Shown here: positions 1-12,800 of the stretch, piece by piece | How positions within the stretch are numbered: the stretch's first letter is position 1 | How the letters are laid out: every line of letters begins with the position of its first letter | DNA from: Lepraria neglecta | Taxonomy: Eukaryota > Ascomycota > Lecanoromycetes > Lecanorales > Stereocaulaceae | Reading direction: 5' to 3' | Assembly (NCBI GenBank): GCA_033220425.1 | Contig: CM065647.1 | Span: 992,001 to 1,056,000 of the forward strand | DNA length: 64,000 nt | Translations under genes and position numbers: made by a program | The notes under the pieces: generated by a model | What the model saw: only the letters and a program-made list of their open reading frames with translations | What the model was told of the DNA's origin: nothing | Databases searched by the model: none

Positions 1-1197
1 CATACCACCTCCCGCACCACCCACCGCACCCAACCCCCCCAACCCTGGCACGCCCACCTAACCCTCGACCTCCTCCTCCGTGTCCTATCCAACACCCTCT
101 TCCACCCCTTCATTTCCGCCCTCCTACCCCTCTGTCTCCGCGCCCTCGCCGCTCCCTATACCTCACCCTCATTTATCACAACCTCTGCCTTCGCCATCTG
201 CGTCTCCCTCTACTGGATACTAGAGCCAATTAACAGGCGAATCGCATACGGCGCCTCCAGAAAAATCAACTGGGAGGATGAAGTCGTAGTCATAACCGGC
301 GGCCTAGGCGGACTGGGAGGCTGTCTGGCAGAGATATTCGCACTAAGGGGTGTGGAGGTTGCGGTATTAGACATCGCCGTTGCCAGAACGAAGGAGGCGA
401 AGAAGGATGAGCAGGATGTTAGTGACGGAGAAGAGAAAGAGGGCGTGACATACTACCATTGTGACATTGGCGATTACGAGCAAGCGAAAACCGTATGGGC
501 GAGGGTAATGGAAGATTTAGGCACGCCTACAGTGCTCATCAACAACGCAGCTATTGTCAATGGAAAGCCGTTCTTGGAGTTGGAGAGGGAGGAGCTGGAA
601 AGGTTGTTGTATGTGAATACAATGAGCCATTTTCAACTAGCCAAGCCGTTCCTCGCCGACTTGCTCTCGACTGGGAATGGAGGAACACTAGTCACCGTCT
701 CCTCCGTCCTCGCACACCAAGGAGCTGCCAATCTCTCCGTCTACGCAGCATCGAAAGCCGCTGTCACCACCTGCCATAATTGTCTCAGCGCCGAACTAGC
801 AGGCTTCGCGCCGCAGATCAAGACGATACTAGTCGCACCAGGGCAATTGGATACACAATTGTTCGGTAATGTGAAATTGCGGGGTTTTTTGAGGAATTTC
901 CTTGCGCCTGTGGTCGGGGCGGGGGAGGTAGCGGTTAAGATCGTGGAGATGGTTGATAGGGGGGATGGAGGCGTGGTTAGTCTGCCGGCTTATGCGAGGT
1001 GGATTGCTTGGATGGCAGTGCTGCCGGTGGGGGTGCAGAGGGTGCTTAGGGAGTGGGCTGGGGTTGATAGTCAGTTTGCTACGCTCAGTCGAGAAGAGGA
1101 TGGCAACGCAGCTGAGAAGACTGGTGAGAAAAATGAGACGAAGAAGGATAAGTTCGGAGTGGTACTCTTGCGAGAGCAGCCTCTTCGCAAAGAATAA
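1..1197 (+). CDS. Membrane-anchored short-chain dehydrogenase/reductase, 5' end outside window
   Basis: NAD(P)-dependent oxidoreductase of the classical SDR fold; its N-terminal hydrophobic stretch suggests an ER or lipid-droplet enzyme of the RDH10/DHRS3/dhs-3 kind acting on a hydrophobic alcohol or ketone. The frame is open from base 1, so the start lies upstream. About 398 residues are visible: a Pro/Leu-rich lead with a hydrophobic segment (bases 130-225), the cofactor motif TGGLGGLG (bases 295-318), NNA at about base 541, and the catalytic Ser plus YAASK (bases 697-760). The stop is at 1195-1197. The first ATG-like start inside the window would cut off the Rossmann glycine motif, so I do not use it. 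The substrate cannot be told. The SDR assignment is firm; the subfamily is inference. Confidence 0.9.
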   Translation, partial: HTTSRTTHRTQPPQPWHAHLTLDLLLRVLSNTLFHPFISALLPLCLRALAAPYTSPSFITTSAFAICVSLYWILEPINRRIAYGASRKINWEDEVVVITGGLGGLGGCLAEIFALRGVEVAVLDIAVARTKEAKKDEQDVSDGEEKEGVTYYHCDIGDYEQAKTVWARVMEDLGTPTVLINNAAIVNGKPFLELEREELERLLYVNTMSHFQLAKPFLADLLSTGNGGTLVTVSSVLAHQGAANLSVYAASKAAVTTCHNCLSAELAGFAPQIKTILVAPGQLDTQLFGNVKLRGFLRNFLAPVVGAGEVAVKIVEMVDRGDGGVVSLPAYARWIAWMAVLPVGVQRVLREWAGVDSQFATLSREEDGNAAEKTGEKNETKKDKFGVVLLREQPLRKE

Positions 1198-1675
1198 TGT
1201 ATAGTATATAGAGACTAATGTTGATTGCCCAATTATGTTTATCTGTAAAGCTTTTGCCTTGCCATGCTCTAAAGATGCGGCAAGAGGAGCATCGAGTGTG
1301 CTAATAATTGAGCTGGCAGAGCAAGCAGTCGAGGGTTTGATCAAGTAGTAGAATGCTAATTCTGTCCATGAAGGGGCAATGAAAGAAAGGTCAAGATCTT
1401 ACAAATGAAAGCAAAGGGACGAAAATGCTAATCGTGGAGATAGTAAAAGCTAGAAGCTGTGTTGATACAGGTCAGTACAAAGTCAGCCCCCAAGATCCCA
1501 TGGCCGAACTTTCTTCTAGACGTCATTCTCTGCTCTAGTGTTGCCAGAGCTGGCTCGTAGTAATGATTGCCGTCAATACATGTACACTAAACTACATTCA
1601 CCAGGTCCCTCCCGCTCAATCTCTCCTGTAATATATATACACCAAAAGTATTTCCACCCCGGCCATCGCGGTCCT
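1198..1675. other. Intergenic, convergent 3' regions
   Basis: Downstream regions of two convergent SDR genes. I see no supported coding sequence or repeat. Confidence 0.5.
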
Positions 1676-2582
1676 CTAAACCTTCTGCTTGCTCATCCAT
1701 TCCTCTGCATCGTCTTTATAGCCGTCTCGCCATCTGCTTAGAGGGGGTCTCTCATTCACAATATCCCCCACACTCCACAGCATCCTCTTCTTATCCTTCT
1801 CGGTCGTAACATCATTATCCGGACATATCACATAAAACACATCCTCTCCCATCTTCTCCTCAAGATAACTCGCCACCTGCTCAGGCGTCCACGCCCCATC
1901 AGGTTTCTCCTTCGTCTTCCCCCCACCCGTCAAGCCCGTGAATGTCCATCCCGGCACCAGTAAATGCACTGAAGTCGGTGTGGCACGTAAGTCATAGGAG
2001 AGATGTTCAGCGAGGGTTTTTATGGCAGCTTTAGAAGCATTATAGGCGGGGTTACCAGGCGGGTTCGTGATGCCTTGTTTCGAGCCGGTTATGACTATGG
2101 AGGTGGGTGGCTTTTGCGTCCTTAGGCTGGGTAGGAATGTAGATATGCCATTGGTGACGCCGAAGAGGTTCGTGTCCATGATCTATCCACCACTCAGCCA
2201 GTCAGTACGCCAGCCCCACAGCAAAACAAGGGCCAATTGGTAGGAGCCATACAGTATGAAAATATTCCACATCGTCCCAGCCACTCTTAACCCCAATGCC
2301 GGCATTCAGCATCAGAAAATTGACCTGGCCGAAATTCATCTCCACTTTCGCCCGTAGATCTCTCCACTCATCAATCTTGCTGACATCCATAGAGTACGTT
2401 TGTGTATCGGGGTCATTCTTGAAGAAGGTGTGGGCTTGAGAGAGAGCGTCAGTGTTGCAGTCGACGAGGGCGAGGCGCATGCCATGTTTGTGGCAGAGTT
2501 TGGCGACTGCGAGGCCGATGCCAGAGGCGGCGCCCGTGATGAGGGCTGTGTTGCCTGCTTTGAACACGGGGTGGAGAGGCAT
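1676..2582 (-). CDS. Short-chain dehydrogenase/reductase, soluble, two exons
   Basis: Cytosolic-type classical SDR of 278 residues. Exon 1 is 2253-2582 and exon 2 is 1676-2182; the 70-nt intron has donor GTATGG, a CTGAC branch point and acceptor ATAG, and splicing keeps the frame. Visible motifs are TGAASGIG near residue 17 (NAD(P) binding), NAG in LMLNAGIG near residue 91, a Ser in ITGSKQG, and the catalytic YNASK near residue 158. The C-terminal third, with GWTFTGLTGG and a Lys/Glu-rich tail, resembles fungal SDRs of unknown substrate. The gene converges on the upstream SDR; the two share only the fold and do not look like recent duplicates. No membrane anchor or signal peptide is seen. Confidence 0.9.
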
Positions 2583-2988
2583 GGTTGGCGATTGGGGTGC
2601 GGGAGGGAAGGGGTGGGATTGGTGTGTTTGGCGGGGAGAAGTCCGCCAGTGGTTTCAAATGGAGGGGTGGAATTCCGTCAGTGGCGACGATATGCCTTGA
2701 GAACAATGTTCCCACGCTTTTTGATATAAGATGAATTGAATAATCTAATCTGCTTGAGGCATCCTAGCCTTTGCGCAGTACCTGATGCTTTGCTAATCAT
2801 GATGAAGTGGCGCTGTAGCCACAGGGTCCTCCCCTTCTGTACGCCAAAGAAAGCAATGAGGAATCCGTGAACAGAACGTAAGAAGCATCAAATCGTAGGC
2901 CGGCCTCCCTCGTGATGTCCCAGGCCCACCAACTCCAAAAGCAAGGAAACCATTAATTCATGAATGCATTTAGTCGCAAAGAAGTTTA
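2583..2988. other. Intergenic, SDR promoter side
   Basis: Upstream region of the minus-strand SDR and downstream region of the next minus-strand gene. The open frames on both strands here are short and unsupported. Confidence 0.4.
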
Positions 2989-4188
2989 TCATCCTTCCAT
3001 CTCTTCATCTTCCTGAGACTGGTCTCCATCGCTGCTCCCATGGACGGGATTAGTACCCTGAGTCCTTCTTGTGAAGACTGGCCCAGGCCCCTCATATTGG
3101 ATTGGCGAACTCTGCAGCCTGAGTGTCAAATTGTGGTGGTCTCTGGTAACGAGCTGACCTATATGCCAGCATTTTGATTCAGCTTCCCAAAACTGTGAGC
3201 GTTTCAGAGGCGAAAGCCCTGTCATTTGCTCCAAGAATACGTACCTTGAACCAGATCTTCGGTGAACAAGTAAAATCCTTCAGCAGTCTGTGCAAGATAT
3301 GCGTTGCCATGAGCTCTGCTTTGCGCCAATATTTGGACATTGGTGAGGCCATGATTGTTCTGGATGTAGCGCGCCCACCCGCGGCTGCCAGCCTGATGGG
3401 CACCATCTCCACCCACCCCAACCCATCCGACTCCAAGCTGACGCCTGAAGCCATCGATTGAAGACTCGGTACCCGGCGAGCCATTCGGTCCGTTGGTATC
3501 ATCTCGGCGAACTGCCTTACGTCTAGGGGATCCGTCCTCCTCTTCCGACGATGTTGCTGGTACCGAACTATCCTCTTCAGCTTCCATTGCCTGCGCTGCC
3601 ATCGTAGGTTCCAGTCCACGATGGAGAGCCCGCTCGAGCACCGAAGCTGCAAACATTCCACAGTCAGCATCAGACCCACATTCAAGGCAGACTCCCTACC
3701 AATTGCACCAGAACGTGGGTCAACTACCCGAGAAACTACAGGAATTATGGTTACATACCGGACAGATTTGTCTGACCTTCGGTATTAGTCTCCTTGCCAG
3801 TCATAGGATCTCGGGCAGGTATATGTCTGCCGTGTACAAGATCGGGGCTCCTGCCCGTGCTTGGACCAATATCCATGGCAACGTCTTCGTCTTCGACCTC
3901 ATCGCGATCTCGTTTTCTGGACCGATTGGCGTTCGGAATTGGCAATGCTGGGGTAGTTGGCACCGTGTTTGGCTGTGTCGGCGGAGTTTGACCCGGAGCA
4001 TTGGACTCAGGGCTCGACTTATTGCTCGACCTAGAGCTCGCTCTTGAGGGCATGATAACTTGGAAGGACTGATAGTAGTGGAAAGTGTGGGCTGCTGATG
4101 ATGCTGCGCAGAATGGATGATGATGATGCTGCGGTGATAAGAGCAAAGTTGGTGAACCTGAGAAGTCGTTGAACGCGTTGGAAGGCAT
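2989..4188 (-). CDS. Hypothetical protein with nuclear-type low-complexity N-terminus, three exons
   Basis: I do not recognise the family. Three exons (3759-4188, 3245-3646, 2989-3158) join in frame through GT-AG introns of 112 and 86 nt to give 333 residues. The ATG at 4188 follows TTCAAA, a good start context; the open frame upstream of it is His-rich and probably 5' UTR. The N-terminal half is Ser/Pro/Thr-rich with a basic-acidic patch (SRKRDRDEVEDEDVAMD), suggesting a nuclear protein. The second exon carries an acidic SSEEEDGSPRRKAVRR stretch. The conserved-looking core is a Gly/Trp-containing segment around GWARYIQNNHGLTNVQIL, followed by an acidic Ser-rich tail. No catalytic motif or membrane segment is seen. 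Confidence 0.65.
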
Positions 4189-5837
4189 TTTGAAGGACGG
4201 GAAGCAGAAGGCCTGATTAATACGGAAGGTGTGACACTGGCGATTGCTGCGTTGAGTGAGGTGGTGGTGGTGGTGGTGAAAGGAAGGAGCGTGAGAGGGC
4301 AAACAGCCCAATTGAAGGAGTAGTGAGATAGTGAAGTTGCAGGTGCGCTTAAAAAAGTGTGAAAGAGTGAAAGATGGTGAAGAAGTGAAGGCTGAAGCTG
4401 CGCAAAAGCAGGCCACCCAAAGGCTGGGCCAAATAATGGCTCGACCAATCAAATGCTTCAATGCCTTGTAGATCCCTGCCCATTGCGCGGGTCCGATAGA
4501 CCGCTGAGCCGCAAACGTGGGGACCGGACACAACCCGTCAAAAAACATCGGCAGGGATTAGGCGAGCTGTCTGCATGAATGGCAGTCGTGCTGGTTCAAT
4601 CCCCAGATTTATAGCCATTGGCAGCCATCGGCAGCCATCAAGAGCAGGCTTTCACCATGTCTATACTTTGGTGGAGCTCTTCGCACCCAGTGACAGCCAT
4701 ACTGCTCCGGCTCGCAGCCCATATCCATGGCTAGAAGAGAACTTCACCGCACAAGCCTGCCAGTCCAAGGGTCTACCACCGCACTATGAGTATGATGATG
4801 AGGACAGGTATCACGAACAACCTTCACTGAACAAGTGTTCGAGCCACCCACTGGGCGAGCATGAAGACCCAAAGCTTGACCAAGGATGAGAGGGCCGCCT
4901 CCAGTGCCAGTGCCAGATCGAGAGCGATCAAGAGCTTAGGACCTATGCGTCTCGTCTCCAGTATTGTACCAACCATATGACAAGACAACAGAGCTGTACA
5001 AGAATAGCCAGTCGTTCATAGAGGCCCACAAAACTTGAGAAGGCGCTGTAGACGTAGTAGGAAACGAGAAGATGGGGACATGATGTCGAAGGACCGTTTC
5101 GAACAAGACAAGGTAATCAAGGCTTATAAAGTCGATCAAGTCAATGGCGTTGAGCTGGATCAGGTTGTCGTAGGACCAGATGAGACGACAGTCTTCCACC
5201 AGGGCAGCGGTGTGTGGGAGGAGCGTTTCGTAGGAGCGCCATGTGGGTAGCGGCATGGTCTCTTAGAGTTTCTTGTCTGGGTGTCTGAATTTTTGACAAT
5301 ATGTGAGGAGTCTAGGTCAAGATTGCCTTGATAAACGTCTTCTCGAGTGACATATAGCAGGCCCGATGGTAGCCTGAGTGACCGGCGCTCATGATAAGAC
5401 TGTACGACATGCACTTTATTTTTGGTAACAGCCGATGCCGTCATTGTCAAGTGATTAATTGAAACAAAGTCTTGAGGTCCGAGGCCTCTTTTCATGTGTA
5501 TCAAGTATGGGACAAGCCTTGCTCATTTGAGCTCCATAATAAAACCCTGTTCCCTGATGTTATATGTGGCTGTGGTTTCCTTCTCGTAGTATGTTAGGTA
5601 TGAGCGAATGGCATTAACAGCGACTCCACTTGTGCACGAAAACAGAAAAGGTATGGGGTTGTAGCGTGTAGGCTTTGCTAGTAGACCATTCTGAGGAACA
5701 ATGTCATTTGATCTTTGAGCAGTCATCACACAGATCCGACTCGTTTTGATGTCAAACATTGCATGAATTCTGGCTAGAGCTATCTGCACTAATAGCCTCA
5801 ACGCTCAATGCTTAACCGTATCCTTTGTTTCGCACAC
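4189..5837. other. Intergenic stretch without a supported gene
   Basis: Several open frames of 80-115 codons exist on both strands (for example 4936-5256 minus and 5523-5801 minus). None has recognisable domains, convincing splice partners or a good start context. It may hold a lineage-specific gene or decayed sequence. No repeat or TIR was seen. Confidence 0.4.
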
Positions 5838-6445
5838 TCAAAACCCTAACGACATGTCAGTACAGTTCTGAAAGCTCCCCACACATCCAACTTACTCAAC
5901 GGCGTGAAGAACCACCTATTCTTCCCGCTCGTGTACCTCTCCTCCAGCGCCTTCTTCACCGTCTTTTTCGCATCCTCCCTCTGGCTGACCTCCTTGAATG
6001 TGTCATTCGTCACCACGCCCTTCAGACCCTCCAATTCCAGCGTGTATCGTGTAGGCATCAGATGGTTATAGTTAATGGTCTTGATGAAGGGCTTGACCTT
6101 TGATCGCTTCTCTTGACGCTTCTTCGACATGCGGCGGGTGATTTGGGAAGGGTAGCGTTCTATGCCTGCGACAAGAGCATGGGGGAATGGGTGGGATTTC
6201 GAGCCGGTATCGAGAGGTTGGATTATGACAACCTATTGAAGCGCTGGTAAGTATTGTACTTCTTGGATCTGCGCAGACCACGAATCTTGCGAGTCTCGTA
6301 GAATGATCGAGTTGGAGTAGCTACCTTTTTGCCTGCGTACCTTCCCCGTGTGATGATGGCCACACGGCCGACTTTGAGGACTAGAAGCATATGTATCAGC
6401 TAGAAAGCTCCCCGTTATAGGTACCAGATGAGACTCACACTTCAT
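5838..6445 (-). CDS. RPL27: 60S ribosomal protein L27 (eL27)
   Basis: Component of the large cytosolic ribosomal subunit. Four exons (6439-6445, 6325-6380, 5896-6232, 5838-5845) splice to 135 residues, against about 136 in yeast. The product begins [20 protein letters not shown], has the [19 protein letters not shown] core and [20 protein letters not shown] helix, and ends WFFTPLRF, matching the canonical C-terminus. The first coding exon is only 7 nt (ATG AAG T) and the last is 8 nt, including the stop. Donor, acceptor and phase agree at all three junctions. It is divergent from the large coiled-coil gene, sharing about 360 bp of upstream DNA. Identification is essentially certain from the sequence. 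Confidence 0.97.
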
Positions 6446-6802
6446 CGTCGCTAGTGGTGTTCGTGATTGTTGCAAGATGAGTTTCGTTGTCGCCAAAATG
6501 TCTGTGTGGGCATTCAGCCCTACCCGCGGCCAAGCGGGATCTTTACTTTAGCCGATTTCGCCGAGCGCGCTTGCTCTTTGTTTACTTTTCGAATCGGCCA
6601 AGCTTTTGAAACAGCGCATGCAAATACAACGCAATTGTTGCGAACCCGGATTTTGAATCTCTCAATTCCCTACTCTAAGCTTCGTTTCCGAACTGTTACC
6701 TTGTGACACTCGAGTTGAAGACTTACGGCCGCAATATACCATGCTTTGGGGCTAGTTGCATTGTTCACGACATTCCTCGCTACGACAGTCGTCAAAGCAG
6801 CC
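6446..6802. promoter_or_regulatory. Shared upstream region of RPL27 and the coiled-coil gene
   Basis: A 357-bp divergent intergenic segment that must carry both promoters. It is rich in C/T near the plus-strand start. I cannot assign specific factor sites. Confidence 0.45.
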
Positions 6803-9800
6803 ATGCCATCTGTGGATAGGGATGAGTCCTGCGAGTCCCGTGACCGGGAGCTCGTGCTCAAGCATCAGCCCTCGATCTCCGAGTCTGGTCGAGCATCAGT
6901 TCCTATGTAGGCAGAATCGTCGTTCATTTGTTTAAGCACGAGCTAACGGCTATTCGCATAACTTAGGTGGGACAGCTCCGATCCAGATCGTGCCCCCCTC
7001 CTCTACCATTGAACCCAGGGTCTTCAAGCCCTGTATCGAAGCCAACCACATCAAGAAACATAGCGGCGGCGCAAGAAGCATTGACAGCGAAGGCGAGGGA
7101 AAGCGCTTATACAATCAATCCATTGCCCAATAAATCCCCGGAGAAGTCTTTGATCAAGAGCCAACATCACAAGCGGTTACAGTCATTTCAAAATGGTAGT
7201 GGCAATGGGCGAAACAGCTATATTGATGCATTGAGCACTCTGGACAGATCGCTGGAGAAGTCTCCAGAAAGGCTACCACGAACGCCAGGGTTTGACTTCG
7301 AGAATCGGTCCCCAGAGAGGAGTCCCACTCGTTCAGATACAAGATCAGGGACACCTACTCCTGGCGCTAGAGATTTCGGAAAAGACACGCCCAGCATGCG
7401 TCCCACAAGACCTCCACCTAGACCCATCCTGGGAGAGAAAACCCCTCCTTCGTCAACAATGCTCGCTCTACAGAACATGGTTGCACCCAAGGAGACGGAT
7501 GCTCCACTTTCGAACATTACCAACAGCTCTATACCAAACATACGTGGCTCTCGAGATTTTGACGCCATATCGACTCAAATCTTGAGCCTCACAAGTATCG
7601 CCACCAATCTGCAGCGTGAGATGGCTCAGCTTAGCAGACGAAGCAAGGACAACGCAACAGACTTAATCAGCCTTAAGGAAGCGACAAATTCCCGGGACGA
7701 AGACATTCGCAAGAGTCTTCGAGATCTCGTCTCAAATCTATCTTCAAGATTACTTGAGCCTGAGGCAAACAACGGCTCGCGCGCAGCCAGTAATTATAGC
7801 CAACGGCCCGGTGGATACTTTCTAGACAGTAAACCCCATGTATCGCCTCCGGGAATGTCGAAAAGCTTCTCGCTTCCAAGGATACCAAGCCCTAACTCTC
7901 ATCTTGCCGCTTCAATCGACCAAGAGATATTAGCTTCACCATACAATTTGGAAGGGGCTGCAAGTATTGCGCTCTTAGAAAAGATACTAAGAGAGATGGG
8001 CACCAAAGAAGGCCAAGAAAGAGTGATGTCTCTTCTTTCTGAGCTCCAAGAGAAGCCAAGGTCCAAGGACTCGGATCCGATAGTAGCAAAGAAGTTGGAA
8101 GAGATTCTAGCTATTCTGAAAGATAGCACCACCAGCAAAGCACTTGTCACGCGGAAAGACAACAGTAATAGAGGTACACACCAGCCACTCAATTTCGATT
8201 CTCAACCTGACTCTATGTCAAAACCTTCATGGCACGTAGCGCCTCACCTTGCTACCGCAATGGCCCACTCAGATCCTAAGGCTGCTGACTTCATCATGAA
8301 CGAAGACCTGCAGAAGTTGCTGAAAAAGATGAAGGATAGTATTACCGAAGGTGGTGGTATGACCGCAGAAGTCAAAGCACACCTGCGCGAACTTCGCGGT
8401 GAAGTGCTTGGCATGGGCCGTGACATCGCTCGAAAGCTAGACCAGGCCGAGTCAACAAGCCAAAGCCGAGGTGATTTGCAGGGTCCTGGCCGAGAAGAAA
8501 TTGCTCATATTGTTCAAGAAGGCCTAGCTGAGCTGAGGCATCATATGGAGAACATGATGCGTGAAAGGCGACGGGAGTCTGGGTCATCTGTCACATCCCG
8601 ACGTTCGGTCGACAGTCAGGAAGTCTACACAGCAGTAAAAAATGCTTTGACCGAGTTTCCATTGCAGCAGCAAGTGGCTTTGCAACATCCTGGATCGGGT
8701 ATTGAACGAGAGGAAATCCTGGAAGCCGTCCGCGAGGCATGGGAAACCTACAAGCCTGAAATTGAGCTTCAAAACTTCGGCCTGGAGCGTGAAGAGATTC
8801 TTCAATGTCTCAAGGAGGGTTTGCAAGAATACCAGCCTCAAGACCAGACCAAGGGCCTAGATGGACCTAGCTATGAGGAAGTTCTTGATGCTGTCCGGGA
8901 AGGTCTGCAGGATTTCAAGCCACCGGCGCCGATTGAGACCGAGACCTCTCTCACTAGGGAAGAGATTCTCATGACAGTGAGAGAATGCCTGGAGACCTTT
9001 GAATTCCCATCTTCAAACGTAGGAGTCCCGAGAGAACCGGAGATGACCCGCGACGACGTACTAGATGCAGTCAAAGATGGTCTTTCCGCGCAAGCGCCCA
9101 TGTCCAAAGAGATTGAGTTCAATCGAGACGACCTCTTCGACGCTGTGAAAGCCGGTCTTGAAGGTGTTGCTACGCCAATGGGTGGAGTTGGCGAGAAGGT
9201 GCTTGATAAGATGGAGGAAATGATTGATGGCATGAGAGTCGAGTTCAAGCAGTACTCACTCGCAAACGGTGGAGACACTGAACAAGTCCTTGATGCTATG
9301 AAGGACGGCCTCGAAGTCCTCAGAGCTGATATTGAGACCTACGTCGACCGTGCCGCCGATGTAACCGGAAAAGACGAGATCATCGAGACTGTCAAGAACG
9401 GCTTGGAGCACCTTCGGATTGATCTTGAGGGAAGCATTGCCAATGCTCCTCGATCAAGCGAGCAAGGCAACAGTGGAGAGCTTTTGGATGCGATGGAAAA
9501 GGAGTTTGAGCATCTTCGACAGACTATCGCAACATCCATGGTCCGCACTGGCGGGGAAGGTCCAGAGAGAGAAGAGATACTCATGACCATCAGAGAGGGA
9601 CTTGAAGGAGCGAGCAACAACATTTCCCGCGATCTGAACTCGGAAGGCGCCGCAGAAACGATTACTGTTGTGAAAGAAGAATTCGAGCATCTTCGAGAAA
9701 CCCTAGCCACTACACTCATCAGGGGAGGTGTTTCAGCAGACAAGGAAGAGATTCTGGAGGCCATTCGCGAGGGACACGACACTTTCCGCGCTGAGCTTGA

Positions 9801-12800
9801 AGCCAAGCGTGACCGACCAGAGAGCATCATGTCTGGGACTGGGGAGCTGCTCGACGCTCTCCACGACGGACTCGACAATCTTCGTGCTGATGTTGAAAGG
9901 ATGGTAAATAAGCCTCTAGATATGACAGTGAACTACGAGATCCTCGAGACGCTCAAGGAAGGTCTAGCCAGCGTTAGGGCCGATGTTGATCGCCTGCACA
10001 CTTCTGACAACAGACCACGTGGCTTTTCTAGCACCAGGAATGGGGAAGTCGTCGTCGCTGATGAAAAGCCAGAAGGCTTGCGACAAAACGATATCGGAAA
10101 CCTCGAAATGATGATCACGCAGCTGAGGATCAAAGTCGAGGCACTCGACAACATGCCTCCGCCTCCGACAATGCATGAGGCTTCTGAGGGCACGGCAGCG
10201 AAAGCAGATATCGAGAGCCTTGAGGCCATGCTGAGGGAGGTTCAGGTTTCAGTTGCAGACATAGCCGAGCGAACCCAAAATGAGACAACTATCACAAAAG
10301 ACGACATTGAAGCTATCGAGACTCTTCTTCGCAACACGAAGGCCAAGGTTGATGAATTTGCCTCATCTGATTCCGAAGGCTTGGCCAAGGTTGCCCATTT
10401 CGAATCACTCGAGTCGATCTTGCTTGAGACTAAAGATATCATGAATGACTTCGGCGCTGATGGCGCTTCGAAGAAAGATATAAGTGGTCTAGAAGCTTTG
10501 CTCAAGGAAGTTCGGGATGGTCTTGAGGAGATGCGCGAGAGAGGCCTTGGGGATGATGCGGGTGATAGAGTCACCAAGACCGATATAGAAGCTCTGGAGA
10601 CCCTTTGCATGGATACCAAGACACAAATAGCAGAGCTTGCGCTCCCCGATGTCGACACTCTCCCCACAAAAGATGAGGTGGAAGTGCTTGGCAGTCTCAT
10701 TAAGGACTTCAATCAGCAAGTTGTCGAACAGCACGAACTTATAGCACAGGCTTTCGATGCACGCAAGACTGAGCACGCCGGTCTGGGTGACAAGATGGAG
10801 GACATAAAGCTGATCTTTGAGGACGTTCGAGAGGAGCTCAAAGCCAAAATCAAGGATGGCCACCACAGCGTCAAGGACCTAGCCAAAGCCCTGGAAACAA
10901 TGGGAGAAACCGTCATGGCAGTCGATGCTACTGCTACCGTCAACGAGCTTATGGACACGATGAAGAATGAGTTTGAAACTGTTCACAAGACATCTGCAAC
11001 CACCAAGGAGGAATCAGAGCAGAACTATGCAATTCTTCTGGGTAAACACGTCGAGTACAAGAACGCCATCATCAATGATCTGAACACCAAGATTGACGAG
11101 CGTTTCGACGAGATTATGACCAAATATGATGATGCTCAGCTAGCCTCGCAAGAGAAAGAACGCGCTTTCGTCGATAAGGATGCTCAATCGACCGAGGCTT
11201 TGAATGCAACGAAAGCTGCAGCCGAAGACCTGAAACTTCTGGTCGATGCCCTCGGATCGACTGTAACAGACTCCTGCGATCGAATGGGCGAGGATTCGAA
11301 GACCGTGTTCAATCGGGTAGAAGAAGTAGCCCTCAAGCTTGATGATATATTTGCTGCAGATGGAAAAGCCGAGCACCAAGCTACACGAGCAGAGATCTCA
11401 AAAACTCTTACCAGCGTCGAAGCTATCCAAGCACATTCCACAGAATACCACCCAAAGATACTTGATGCTGTCAAGGACGTTCTGAGCATTGTGGGACAGC
11501 ATTTTGAGCAATCGCAAATGGCGGCTGAGGAGATTAAGACGAGCGTCAACGCAATACCCGGCTCAATTCCTCTACCGGCTATTGCCCCTTCCATGCCTTC
11601 GCCAGAGCTAATCAGAGAGGTACCTATGCACGAGAAGTATGATGATACTGAGGTTCATGCAAAGCTCGATCAACTTGTTGCCCATGCTACAGACGCGGGA
11701 AAGTCTTCCGCAGAAGTTGCCATGCTGGAGCAAATCCGAGAGCAAGTCACAGTCACTGCTAGTCAGGTCGAGGCTTTTGTTGCTGCACAACAGGCTGCCA
11801 TCATTGAGACAAACAACACAAATGCCAAGGAGGCCGAGGAGGTAGCCATTGCATTAGAGAAGAGGACTGCCCAGAAGGAAAACGTGGAGGCCGACATTGT
11901 TAGGCTCTCTGAGCAGAAAGAAGACCTTAGCAAAGATGTTCAAGAACTCCAAAAAGAGAATGAAGAGCTCATTGCATTGAAGTCTAGAATGCAGGCCGAC
12001 CTGTCTTCACTCGAGACAGCACTTCAAATTAGGCGTGAAGAGTTGCATGTAATGGAGGCACGCGCAGATGGCCTCGAGCGCCGTATCTTGGATGGTGTGT
12101 TGGACCACTCTCGCTCATTACTCACAACTTCGAGGCCACAATCCAGCTTGAAGGAGATGAACCTTAAGAGAGTCGTCTCCTCAGCTAGCAATGCTACAAC
12201 AACGACCAGAGCTAGCAGCGTTGCCACAACGGTACCGTCGATGCCAACCAGCGCCGTGAGCAGCGGTGTTGGTATGGCTCTCAAGAGGCGACTACCTCCT
12301 AGGACGTCCGGTACAAGTACTGCACGCGGCAAAACTGATCGACGTATCCTGAGTCTGAGCACGCTGGGAGCCAACAAAGTTGGAAATGCTGAACGCTCAA
12401 TGGTGCTTGCCAATCCTTCAATCGCTGGTGGTACCACTAAGGCGAGCGGCTGGGGTTCTGGTGGAATGAAGAGGAGTCATAGCGTCAAGTCAAATTTTCC
12501 GGTGAGGAAGACAAGCTGGAATGGAACAAAGGCAGTGGGAGTGTATGCGGACGACGGCATCGACGAAGGGGATGACAAAGAGAACAGTATTCTGACTGAA
12601 GAAGATGAGGAGGAAGTTGAAGGAAGCCAAGCCGGTACCGAGCGACGGACAAGTTACTCTGGCACTTACTCCGGAACCGGCAGCTATGGGGATGGCAGCA
12701 CCGTCTCTGGAGATGACAAGCGGACTAGCTATGCAGCGTCGACCGTCGGCACAGTTGGTACTAAAGATTATGCCATAACAGAAGACGGCGATGGCGAGTC

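Noticed and set aside
829-1344. Minus-strand open frame of 171 codons over the first SDR
   Set aside because: It is antisense to a clear SDR coding region, Pro/Ser-rich without domains, so a shadow frame.
4560-4615. Possible tRNA (GGTTCAATCCCC resembles a T-loop)
   Set aside because: No matching acceptor stem or 7-nt anticodon loop could be folded around it; the nearest stem has a 9-nt loop.
8871-9878. Long Ser-rich minus-strand open frames inside the coiled-coil gene
   Set aside because: They mirror the Glu/Asp-rich sense codons (GAG/GAA read antisense as CTC/TTC) and have no independent support.
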